From contig JAJYIE010000008.1 in NCBI GenBank assembly GCA_021790255.1, positions 1-46,142 on the forward strand: a stretch of DNA of 46,142 nt, in the 5' to 3' direction. A program made the position numbers and the translations under genes. The DNA is from a bacterium. Its GTDB lineage: Bacteria > Patescibacteriota > Microgenomatia > Daviesbacterales > UBA10151. The notes under the pieces were generated by a model, which was given only the letters and a program-made list of their open reading frames with translations, made no database searches and was not told the DNA's origin. Every line of letters begins with the position of its first letter. Within the stretch, counting starts at the first letter, position 1. Of this stretch, positions 1 through 7,065 are shown one piece after another.

Positions 1-428
<428 letters not shown>

Positions 429-468
429 AATCAGGATCCAGCTTCTAGGTACTAGGTTAGAGAAAAAC

Positions 469-497
469 TCTATAACCCATGGCCTATTCCCTGTCAC
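469..497 (-). promoter_or_regulatory. possible second rRNA promoter (P2)
   Basis: On the minus strand GTGACA (492-497) and TATAGA (469-474) are separated by 17 bases and would start transcription near 462, about 35 bases before 16S. Both boxes are imperfect. It is proposed because an intrinsic terminator at 574-608 would otherwise separate the stronger upstream promoter from the 16S gene. Confidence 0.4.
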
Positions 498-573
498 CTA
501 ATTTATGAATTGACAAGTTGACTCTTGTCTTTTTTCCCACCACTTTTTCGAGGTCAATTGTATTTTTAGGTAC

Positions 574-608
574 AAAAAACCGAAAAGTGGTTTATAAACT
601 TTTCGGTT
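574..608 (-). terminator. intrinsic terminator
   Basis: A perfect 10-bp stem (AACCGAAAAG at 578-587 on + paired with 599-608) has an 11-base loop and is followed on the minus strand by a run of six T (574-579). It lies between the promoter at 777-805 and the 16S gene. Confidence 0.8.
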
Positions 609-671
609 GTTAAAGTGCTTAGTTAGTAGATAGTACATCCCCTACGGGGACTTTAGTTGATAGTTCATCGA

Positions 672-706
672 AACAACGAACAACCAACTACCTGCTAACA
701 ACTAAA
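672..706. repeat. 7-base-period degenerate repeat array
   Basis: Five consecutive heptamers can be read: AACAACG, AACAACC, AACTACC, TGCTAAC, AACTAAA. The array lies in the gene-free region upstream of 16S and inside the candidate RNA. It belongs to the family of heptad arrays described in the findings. Confidence 0.5.
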
Positions 707-776
707 TTGCGAGTAGTATTCTAATTCGTTTAGAACTCGCTCCAATCCGTTCCGGCTTTAGGTCAGAACAACGGAT

Positions 777-805
777 ATTGTACCGAATCATGCGGAGAGT
801 GTCAA
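777..805 (-). promoter_or_regulatory. strong sigma70-type promoter
   Basis: TTGACA (800-805) and TACAAT (777-782) on the minus strand are separated by exactly 17 bases, with the predicted start near 770. It drives the candidate structured RNA and possibly 16S. Confidence 0.8.
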
Positions 806-820
806 ATAGCGAATCCCTGT

Positions 821-2368
821 TTAAAACATCCGGGGTACCCGGTCAGGAATAGGTGTTAAAACCGTTGCCACCTGGCGGTCAGAAACCGAACGGGATTTTC
901 TGAAACTTAGCATTACCGGCGGATCCTCCAGAAACACCCGATAAATATTCTTTTCCATCTCCGCCGGACTTTCCGCCGGTGGAAGACTGTTAATATTAGC
1001 TGCATTAACGGAGTATGAACCGTCATTCCGGCTTAAGAATTCATGGTCCAGAACGCCTTCCTTATCTCCCAACAGCCGGCTGCGCAGAGATCTGGTTTCC
1101 CGGGGCATCAGGGCAGCCACTTCCCACCCTTCAATTGGCGCTCCCCTCTTCCGGTTCCAGATTATCGTGATCGCTTTCCAGGCAACCCTCAGGCGGTTAT
1201 TAAAAGTCTCCTGGTCCAGTTCATAAGAAAGCTCCACCTGACGCCTTTCGTCTTCCTCTTCCTTTTTCTTCTTTCTTTCTTCCAACTCCCTCATCAACCT
1301 TTGTTCCTCTTCCTCTCTCTCTTTAGTGCTCAGGGCCGTTGATACTCCTGACTCTTCAGTAACGTCAGGGGTAACGGCGATCCGGGCCTGCGGTTTAGGC
1401 CTTGCCTTCACTCCCGGGGCCGCTTCAGCAGCTCTTTTGAGAACATTTTGAGGAGAGTTTTCCTGCCTGGCAGCAGCTTCCAGCTGCTGCAAAGTCCGGG
1501 TCACTTCGGTTGCTCCGGCTCTCGGCTCATGAGTATCCGGCATAACTCCAGTCTTTATCCTTGGCGAAGTAACTGTCTCCCCAGCTTGCCCAAATTTTGC
1601 CGCCTCATTTACTACTGCCATGAAAGTTCTTTCTTTGACAGACAGTCCCTTTTGTCTGACTGCCTGCTCCACCATATTCTCTGCTTCAGTAATCCCAGCC
1701 CTCCGCAGTGCCTGCAGGGTTCTCACTGCCTGTCTGACCTCTCCCGGTTGGTATCCGCCGAAGGTCCGGGTTTTTGCTTTAGAAGCCGGTTTCTCCGGCG
1801 GCACGGTTATTTCCCCCGCAGCGGGCTTTGCAATTTTATACAAAGCTGTGCTTTCCGCTCTTCTTCCCCCAACATCCGGCAAGGCAACTGTGCGGCCAGG
1901 GTATTCGGTAAAGTTACCTCTTCTTATCTGGTAAACCGGGGCGTTTTTAAGTAAAGAGACTTCCAATTGTGAGACTGATTCTCCTCCGGATTTACCGCTT
2001 AAAAATCCCAACCGGCCCGATGTTTCCAGACGAGATATTCCCTTGGAAGGAACATCGTATTCGGGTTTACTGAAACGGGCTGTAACTACAGAACGCCTGT
2101 CTTCAGTAGCCGGCCGGAAATGGTCAACTGAGGGCAGTGACACCCGGCCGAAAGGAGGTACTCGCGTCCGTGAAATTGACCATTTCAGCTCAGGGCGGAA
2201 ACTTCCGCCCTTAAAGTCAATACTGCGGACAAAAGATGGCGTTGCCGGTTTAACTGAGAAAAAATTAGGTCTAGTTGAAATGGAGATTCCATGACCCCGT
2301 TCGGGACCAAAGTTTCCTAAAGAACGCGGGAAACCGAAAGAAGATGAGCCTCTGCTGCCCACAGACAT
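821..2368 (-). CDS. unrecognised low-complexity protein with C-terminal coiled-coil segment
   Basis: The product has 515 residues and I recognise no family. The first 300 or so residues are rich in Gly, Ser, Arg and Pro and look disordered. Around residues 345-375 lies a highly charged Glu/Lys/Arg run that should form a coiled coil or long helix. It is followed by a more ordinary C-terminal domain of about 130 residues (WKAITIIWNRKRG, ending VPRMF). No signal peptide or membrane helix is evident. The start is unclear: an excellent AGGAGG sits at 2431-2436 behind a good promoter (2468-2496), but no ATG/GTG/TTG in this frame lies between the upstream stop and ATG 2368. The codons in between (reading GAGRGFSAVAARPS) match the composition of the protein, so translation may begin earlier at a non-standard or mutated codon. 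The gene follows cdaA on the same strand. Confidence 0.7.
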   Translation of the reverse strand: MSVGSRGSSSFGFPRSLGNFGPERGHGISISTRPNFFSVKPATPSFVRSIDFKGGSFRPELKWSISRTRVPPFGRVSLPSVDHFRPATEDRRSVVTARFSKPEYDVPSKGISRLETSGRLGFLSGKSGGESVSQLEVSLLKNAPVYQIRRGNFTEYPGRTVALPDVGGRRAESTALYKIAKPAAGEITVPPEKPASKAKTRTFGGYQPGEVRQAVRTLQALRRAGITEAENMVEQAVRQKGLSVKERTFMAVVNEAAKFGQAGETVTSPRIKTGVMPDTHEPRAGATEVTRTLQQLEAAARQENSPQNVLKRAAEAAPGVKARPKPQARIAVTPDVTEESGVSTALSTKEREEEEQRLMRELEERKKKKEEEDERRQVELSYELDQETFNNRLRVAWKAITIIWNRKRGAPIEGWEVAALMPRETRSLRSRLLGDKEGVLDHEFLSRNDGSYSVNAANINSLPPAESPAEMEKNIYRVFLEDPPVMLSFRKSRSVSDRQVATVLTPIPDRVPRMF

Positions 2369-2467
2369 AGAGGGCCTTGCTGCTACTGCTGAAAAACCTC
2401 TGCCAGCACCTGATTCAACTGTTGGCCTACCCTCCTTTCTTCAACCTACTTTATTAAAAAGGAAAGT

Positions 2468-2496
2468 ATCTTAGCACAAGATTGGCCGAATGTCAA
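2468..2496 (-). promoter_or_regulatory. promoter for the 821-2368 gene
   Basis: TTGACA (2491-2496) and TAAGAT (2468-2473) lie 17 bases apart, with a TG extension before the -10 box. Predicted start is near 2461, giving an unusually long leader of about 93 bases for this genome, with an AGGAGG inside it. Confidence 0.75.
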
Positions 2497-2499
2497 GGG

Positions 2500-3285
2500 C
2501 TAAAGCAGTTGGGAGAGTTTTTCCGTCAGACCTGGACGAGAGAGGTTAAGGTCAAGCTTGCCGTTTTCAGCTAAACTAACCTCTCCCCTTTGCTCGGAGA
2601 TAATGATGGCCACAGCGTCGGTTTGATGAGTAATCGATAAGCCGGCTTTGTGGCGGGTGCCAAAAGGTGGGGACAATTTCATTTGCGGGAGGCTTTGTAT
2701 CACGCAACGAGCTGCTACCACCCGGTTACCAACGGTTACAACTGCTCCATCATGGAGAGGTGAGTTCGGGAAAAATATGCTTTCTAAAACTTCCGGACTG
2801 AGCTTTGCATCAATAATAACGCCTGCATCAATCAGATCGCCAAGCCCAATTCGTCGCTGAATAACAATTAACGCTCCTGTCCCCTTTTCTGCCAGTTCAA
2901 AAACCGATTCAACTAAGTTTTTTACCAACACCTCATCCCTACGCCGGTGGGAGAAAGCCGGAACCCTAAGAAAATGGAGCCCGCCCAGTTTGCCCAGGTA
3001 GTGCCTAATCTCCGGAGCAAAAATTAGCGGCAGGCTGATAAAAATTAAACTACTGACAAAGTTAAACAACCGCCCGGTGACCGTAAAACCAATGGCATAA
3101 AAGAACAGCCCGCAAAGAAGCAGAAAAATTGTTCCCAAAATTACCCGGAAAACTGGAAACTTCCGCATGTAAAACAAAAACCCCGCACCGATTAGCACTG
3201 AAAGGGCAATATCCAGATAAGATAGCGGGTTGTCAAAGTTTACAGCCGGCAGCTGCCTGATAACCGGGGCAAGAAGTGAGTCCAT
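2500..3285 (-). CDS. cdaA: diadenylate cyclase (CdaA/DisA_N family, membrane type)
   Basis: The enzyme condenses two ATP into cyclic di-AMP, a second messenger that controls potassium/osmolyte balance and cell-wall homeostasis. Its 261 residues are close to CdaA length. Three membrane segments (about 24-40, 47-66, 73-90) precede the cytoplasmic DAC domain. Both signature motifs are intact: HDGAVV (DGA at 179-181) and GTRHKAG (209-215; the family usually has GTRHRAA). The start ATG follows a spacer containing 7-base repeats. No c-di-AMP phosphodiesterase or CdaR partner gene lies nearby. It is in the same direction as the 821-2368 gene but that gene has its own promoter. Confidence 0.93.
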   Translation of the reverse strand: MDSLLAPVIRQLPAVNFDNPLSYLDIALSVLIGAGFLFYMRKFPVFRVILGTIFLLLCGLFFYAIGFTVTGRLFNFVSSLIFISLPLIFAPEIRHYLGKLGGLHFLRVPAFSHRRRDEVLVKNLVESVFELAEKGTGALIVIQRRIGLGDLIDAGVIIDAKLSPEVLESIFFPNSPLHDGAVVTVGNRVVAARCVIQSLPQMKLSPPFGTRHKAGLSITHQTDAVAIIISEQRGEVSLAENGKLDLNLSRPGLTEKLSQLL

Positions 3286-3337
3286 TTTAGTTTGTTTCCA
3301 ATTTGTTCAGCGATAAGATACATGGCATAAGTGACAT

Positions 3338-3358
3338 TTTTTACTTTTTACTTTTCAC
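3338..3358. repeat. 7-base tandem repeat, 3 copies
   Basis: TTTTTAC, TTTTTAC and TTTTCAC run head to tail in the spacer between cdaA and the SpoU methyltransferase gene. Confidence 0.75.
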
Positions 3359-3430
3359 TCAATATCCTGCTTATTTATTATTATCACTCGCGCCGACCAC
3401 AAAAATCTATAAGCAGTTAAACTGCGCCGG

Positions 3431-3973
3431 CTAAGAGTTAGATTGAAGTTTCTCTAAAACTTTGTATAAAACTATACCCAAACTAGCCATTACATTCAAG
3501 CTCACGTTTACCCCAAACATGGGGATTTCGAGAGTGGCGTCAACAATTCGCAGCACGTCCTCTGAAACACCTTCACTTTCATGACCAACTATCAGACACA
3601 GCGGCAGCCTATATTCAAACTGATCGTATGGTACGGCCTTCTTGCTCTGCTCCACCGCCACCACAGATAAATTTTTAATTTTAAATTTTAAATTTTTAAT
3701 TGCTCCGACTGCTGTCGGAGCGTATTCCCACTCCACCACCTCGGTTGTATTAATTGAGGCTTTTTTGATCCGGGGGTTGGGCGGAATGGTTGTCCGGCCA
3801 CATAAAATAACCTTTTTGGCTGCTACTGCATCCGCGAGCCGGAAAATTGACCCGATATTATATGTGTCCAAAACATCATCCAAAATAATATAAATGTCCT
3901 GCTTTTTTTGTGCGGACGAATCTATCTCTTCTCGGCTGACCTTGCGCAGCTGCCCGGCATTCATTTTAATCAT
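3431..3973 (-). CDS. SpoU/TrmH-family RNA 2'-O-methyltransferase
   Basis: This is a SPOUT-fold enzyme that transfers a methyl group from S-adenosylmethionine to a ribose in tRNA or rRNA; the exact target cannot be told. The three family motifs are present: NIGSIFRLADA near the N-terminus, IVGHESEGVS, and the C-terminal knot IPMFGVNVSLNVMASLGI. ATG 3973 is preferred over the upstream TTG because a TAAGAT -10 box (3980-3985) would start transcription right at it. Between WEY and VVAVEQ, in a variable surface helix, the protein reads APTAVGA followed by IKNLKFKIKNL. The DNA for this is an 8-bp inverted repeat (3702-3721) next to four 7-base repeats (3669-3696), which looks like an inserted repeat cassette. 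Divergent from the secreted-protein gene at 4051. Confidence 0.9.
   Translation of the reverse strand: MIKMNAGQLRKVSREEIDSSAQKKQDIYIILDDVLDTYNIGSIFRLADAVAAKKVILCGRTTIPPNPRIKKASINTTEVVEWEYAPTAVGAIKNLKFKIKNLSVVAVEQSKKAVPYDQFEYRLPLCLIVGHESEGVSEDVLRIVDATLEIPMFGVNVSLNVMASLGIVLYKVLEKLQSNS
3669..3721. repeat. heptad array plus perfect hairpin inside the SpoU gene
   Basis: Four heptamers (AAATTTT, TAATTTT, AAATTTT, AAATTTT) span 3669-3696. They are followed by GCTCCGAC-TGCT-GTCGGAGC (3702-3721), a perfect 8-bp stem. Both are translated without disturbing the reading frame. Confidence 0.8.
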
Positions 3974-4050
3974 AGGCAAATCTTACATCAGCCATGCTGC
4001 AAAAGCCATCTTTTAACCGACGCCGCAATAATGGTATATTAATCTTAAAT

Positions 4051-4959
4051 ATGAATATGCCCAAAAAATGCCAGGGGCACCTGCTTGTTAAGGCCGGATT
4101 GCTGCTTCCGGCAGTAACCATTATGGTTGTGCTGCTGGTTCCGGCTGGGCCGGCTGCTCCTACTTTGGCCCAAAACTGTACCACCGCACCCCAAACTGGC
4201 ATCTCTTTGTATGGCAACAGCTTTCTCTCGTCAACCGGCACCGGCAACAATTTCAACCTGAGTAATGTCTCAATAAATGGAGTTGGATCCCAGCCTCTGA
4301 TCTGCGGCAGCGGAGCTACAATTCCCCAATACACCCTGCCGGCCTACACTGACATGAAGAGTTATTATTATGATAAAAAGCCCGCGGCTGAAAAATATGA
4401 TGCCCTTTCAGCCACCACATTGAACGCGATAGGCTCAATGGCAAGTCCGAACTTTAGCACCAGCGGGAATTATCTTTATCATATCCCAGGCGATTTTACC
4501 GTTGACACTGATCCTGATATAAGCGGCACTCCAGGAGTAAAAGTCTTCTTTGTGGATGGCAACCTTTTCTTCAACTCCCCTCTGACTTTTGCTCATCAAA
4601 GTGGCTACAGTGGCTATATTTTTATTGTCCAGGGCAACATTTGGGTAAATTACAATGTCTGTAGCCCCAATAATAGGACTGAGATTGGTGCCATGATTAT
4701 CGATTATGGGAGCTTCTGCGATACCTGGGACGGAAATTTTCCACCATCATGTCCCGGGGCAACAACATGCCCTCTCGCCATCAATGGCTCCTTAGTCTAT
4801 GCAGGAAGCAGCGGACAACCCAATTTCAACCGTAATCTTTCCTTAAGCTATGGCAGCAACGGTAACCCGGCCGAGCAGATTAACTACCAGCCAAAATATT
4901 TAATTATTGCCAGGGATATTTTTGCCTCTACCTTAACTGTCTGGACACAAATACAATGA
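4051..4959 (+). CDS. secreted/surface protein of unknown function
   Basis: The product has 302 residues from ATG 4051. This start is chosen over the in-frame ATG 3994 because a TATATT box at 4035-4040 would place the transcript start at the codon. Residues 1-40 form a signal peptide: Lys-rich start, hydrophobic core LLPAVTIMVVLLVPAGPAA, then TLAQ before NC. The mature part is rich in Asn, Gly, Ser and Tyr. It contains repeated hydrophobic strands with the pattern xVFFVDGNLFF, YIFIVQGNIWV, LAINGSLVYAG and KYLIIARDIF, suggesting an extracellular beta-rich fold. Five or more cysteines could form disulphides, and a DsbA-like protein is encoded at 21615-22451. I do not recognise the family. A role as an adhesin, pilus-associated or envelope protein is a guess. 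It ends one base before the stop of uppS, which is convergent. Confidence 0.8.
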   Translation: MNMPKKCQGHLLVKAGLLLPAVTIMVVLLVPAGPAAPTLAQNCTTAPQTGISLYGNSFLSSTGTGNNFNLSNVSINGVGSQPLICGSGATIPQYTLPAYTDMKSYYYDKKPAAEKYDALSATTLNAIGSMASPNFSTSGNYLYHIPGDFTVDTDPDISGTPGVKVFFVDGNLFFNSPLTFAHQSGYSGYIFIVQGNIWVNYNVCSPNNRTEIGAMIIDYGSFCDTWDGNFPPSCPGATTCPLAINGSLVYAGSSGQPNFNRNLSLSYGSNGNPAEQINYQPKYLIIARDIFASTLTVWTQIQ

Positions 4960-4960
4960 A

Positions 4961-5668
4961 TCACTTGCCGAAGTTACGCTGCTGCTGGGAGTACCAGCGG
5001 ATAGCTTTTTTCAGCTCGTTTGCCCTAAAATCCGGCCAGAGTGTCCGGGTAAAATACAGCTCGCTGTAAGCGGTTTGCCAGAGCAGGAAATTGGAAAGGC
5101 GGATATGGCCGCCGGTCCTAATTACCAACTCAGGCGCTGGCTGGCCGTTAGTGTAAAGATGACTGTCAATCGTCTCCTCGTTGATTTTATTTACATCAAT
5201 CCCTTCTTTAACAATATCCTTGACTGCATCAATCAGCTCCCGCTTACCGCCGTAATTTAAGGCAATATTGAGTTTGATTGCCTCATTTTCAATATAAGTT
5301 TTTCTCAGCTCATTAATAATTTTACGGATGGTCAGCGGTAAACCGTTTATTTCACCGAGTACCGTTACTCTGACACCATTTTTAATCATCCGTTTTAGCT
5401 TGGTTCGGTAACCTTCTCTCATTAAATTGAACAATCCGCTTACTTCCCGGCGGGCACGCTCGCGGATGTTTTCCGTGGAGAGAGCATAAACCGTTACAGT
5501 TTTAACTCCCATTTTAGCAGCTGCTTCCACCACCTCTTCCAACGCATCAGCTCCGGCTTCGTGCCCTTTAATATCTGGAAGGCCGTGCAGCCTGGCCCAA
5601 CGCCTGTTGCCGTCCATAATAATCGCGACATGGGAAGGAATTACTGTGTTGTCTTGGCTTCGCACCAT
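4961..5668 (-). CDS. uppS: cis-prenyltransferase (undecaprenyl diphosphate synthase family)
   Basis: The enzyme extends farnesyl or geranylgeranyl diphosphate with isopentenyl units to the long polyprenyl diphosphate used as sugar carrier. From ATG 5668 the protein has 235 residues, the usual size; the longer reading from 5755 adds an unrelated tail. The catalytic-loop motif HVAIIMDGNRRWA (Asp 19) and the ALSTEN motif are intact. The C-terminal signature reads RTGGHIRLSNFLLWQ where the common form is RTSGE-x-RLSNF. The Glu that normally helps bind magnesium is therefore His here. The gene abuts the glycosyltransferase block, consistent with carrier-lipid supply. Confidence 0.93.
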   Translation of the reverse strand: MVRSQDNTVIPSHVAIIMDGNRRWARLHGLPDIKGHEAGADALEEVVEAAAKMGVKTVTVYALSTENIRERARREVSGLFNLMREGYRTKLKRMIKNGVRVTVLGEINGLPLTIRKIINELRKTYIENEAIKLNIALNYGGKRELIDAVKDIVKEGIDVNKINEETIDSHLYTNGQPAPELVIRTGGHIRLSNFLLWQTAYSELYFTRTLWPDFRANELKKAIRWYSQQQRNFGK

Positions 5669-5793
5669 GCTCAAAAGCTTAGCAGAAAAGAAACTTTGGT
5701 GCAATGGACCTGAGTATTTGGTTATCAGAAAACCAATAGCTGGCTGCTCTCGCAATGCTAGCCTTCTGCCCCCTAATCCGTTAAAATATAACG

Positions 5794-7065
5794 GTGAAAA
5801 TTGCTATCCTGGGCGCCGGTTTTACCGGACTAGCCACGGCTTTAAAACTGGCCGAAGCAGGCCACAAGGTAACTATTTTTGAACGGGAAGAGCAGGTTGG
5901 AGGCCTGGCCACCGGCTTTACCCGCCCCGGCTGGGAATGGACCCTGGAAAAAGCCTACCACCACTGGTTTACCAATGATTCTTACGCTCTTAGTCTGGCT
6001 AAAAAATTAAGACAAGAAGTTATAACCCGCCGGCCGCGCACAGATGTGCTGGTGGAAGGGCATATGATCCCGTTTGATTCTCCCCTCACTATCCTTGCCT
6101 TCCCTTACCTTCCGCCAACCGACCGTATCAGAACAGGTTTAGCAGGGTTGTATCTTAAACTGACCAACAACTTTCAGGCAATGGAAGAGACTCCCGCCCT
6201 GCCCTGGATACGCCGTTTTATGGGCAAACGGTCTGCCCGGATTATCTGGGAGCCGCTTTTTTTGGGCAAATTCGGAGAGTATAAGGATGAGATCCTCCTT
6301 AGCTGGTTTTGGGCAAGGATTAAAAAAAGAACAGCAAGGCTCGCGTATCCTGCCGGCGGTTTCCAAAGTTTTGCTGAAAAAATTGCCCGGGCAGTTGAGG
6401 AAAAAAGCGGACAAATATTACTCAAAACTACAATTTCAGAACTTACCACCAATGGAAATGGTTGCATAATCAGCTATAACCATCACCACAAAAAATTTGA
6501 CCGGGTTATCTCTACCCTGCCAACGCCGATTTTAGAAAAACTAGCTCATCATCTGCCAAAAGAGTACATCGGGAACCTCTTAAAAACTCCACATCTGCAT
6601 GCGCTTAATTTAGTGTTAATCCTAAAACAACCATTTCTGAAAAATACATACTGGCTCAACATCACCGATACCGCTTTTCCTTTCCTGGTACTCTCAGAGC
6701 ACACCAACTTCATGGATCCGGTCCATTATAACGGCGAACACGTTCTGTACATTGGCAACTACCTGCCACCCGACCACCCGTACCTGAAAATGAGCAAGAA
6801 GAAGCTTCTCAAAGAGTTTGATCCTTATCTTCGTAAAATCAATCCGAATTATAAATTATCAATTATACATTCTGAATTGTTTATCTCCCTCTTTGCCCAG
6901 CCTGTGGTTACCCGCGGTTACCGTGAGCATATCCCCGATTTCCACTCTCCCATCCCTCACCTTTTTATTGCTAATATGGATATGGTTTACCCATGGGACA
7001 GGGGCACAAATTACGCCATTGAGCTGGGGGAAAAAATAGCCGATATTATTAACGATGAAACCTAA
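5794..7065 (+). CDS. FAD/NAD(P)-dependent oxidoreductase, amine-oxidase/UDP-galactopyranose-mutase-like
   Basis: The 423-residue protein opens with a Rossmann dinucleotide motif (GAGFTG at 7-12), the acidic end of strand 2 (FERE) and the GGLA motif that contacts FAD. The C-terminal FAD-binding region has the form LFIANMDMVYPWDRGTNYAIELG. These mark the NAD(P)-binding_8/amino-oxidase superfamily that includes protoporphyrinogen oxidase and UDP-galactopyranose mutase. The substrate is unknown; its place in front of lipid-linked glycosyltransferases suggests a sugar-nucleotide or prenyl-lipid substrate. The GTG start follows AAAATATAAC directly, so the transcript is probably leaderless. It overlaps the next gene by 11 bases, so the two are translationally linked. 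Three AT-rich 7-base repeats (6847-6867) are translated as NYKLSII. Confidence 0.85.
   Translation: MKIAILGAGFTGLATALKLAEAGHKVTIFEREEQVGGLATGFTRPGWEWTLEKAYHHWFTNDSYALSLAKKLRQEVITRRPRTDVLVEGHMIPFDSPLTILAFPYLPPTDRIRTGLAGLYLKLTNNFQAMEETPALPWIRRFMGKRSARIIWEPLFLGKFGEYKDEILLSWFWARIKKRTARLAYPAGGFQSFAEKIARAVEEKSGQILLKTTISELTTNGNGCIISYNHHHKKFDRVISTLPTPILEKLAHHLPKEYIGNLLKTPHLHALNLVLILKQPFLKNTYWLNITDTAFPFLVLSEHTNFMDPVHYNGEHVLYIGNYLPPDHPYLKMSKKKLLKEFDPYLRKINPNYKLSIIHSELFISLFAQPVVTRGYREHIPDFHSPIPHLFIANMDMVYPWDRGTNYAIELGEKIADIINDET
6847..6867. repeat. 7-base tandem repeat, 3 copies, inside the FAD oxidoreductase gene
   Basis: AATTATA, AATTATC, AATTATA lie head to tail and in the coding frame. The neighbouring heptamers (CATTCTG, AATTGTT) are more diverged. 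Confidence 0.6.

Larger units (their letters stand above)
574..770 (-). ncRNA. structured RNA candidate upstream of 16S
   Basis: This gene-free stretch is bounded by a consensus-like promoter (777-805) and an intrinsic terminator (574-608), both on the minus strand. In transcript order it holds an ATCCGTT/AACGGAT stem, a hairpin with arms GCGAGT/ACTCGC enclosing TTCTAA/TTAGAA, a long TTAGTTG/CAACTAA stem, CCCC-GTA-GGGG, and then the terminator. No convincing reading frame is present. It could be an independent small RNA of about 195 nt or an unusual rRNA leader. I do not recognise it as 6S, tmRNA, SRP or RNase P RNA. Part of it (672-706 and around 620-640) is made of 7-base repeats like those elsewhere in the window. 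Confidence 0.45.

Noticed and set aside
510-538. TTGACA at 510-515 on the + strand as a promoter
   Set aside because: No -10-like box at 16-18 bases and no + strand gene follows.
1448-1954. 168-codon open frame on the + strand
   Set aside because: It is antisense to the low-complexity 515-residue gene. The latter has the better promoter and a coherent C-terminal domain, although neither is a known family.
2369-2460. c-di-AMP riboswitch near cdaA
   Set aside because: The leader is short and lacks the two conserved long-range elements of ydaO-type riboswitches.
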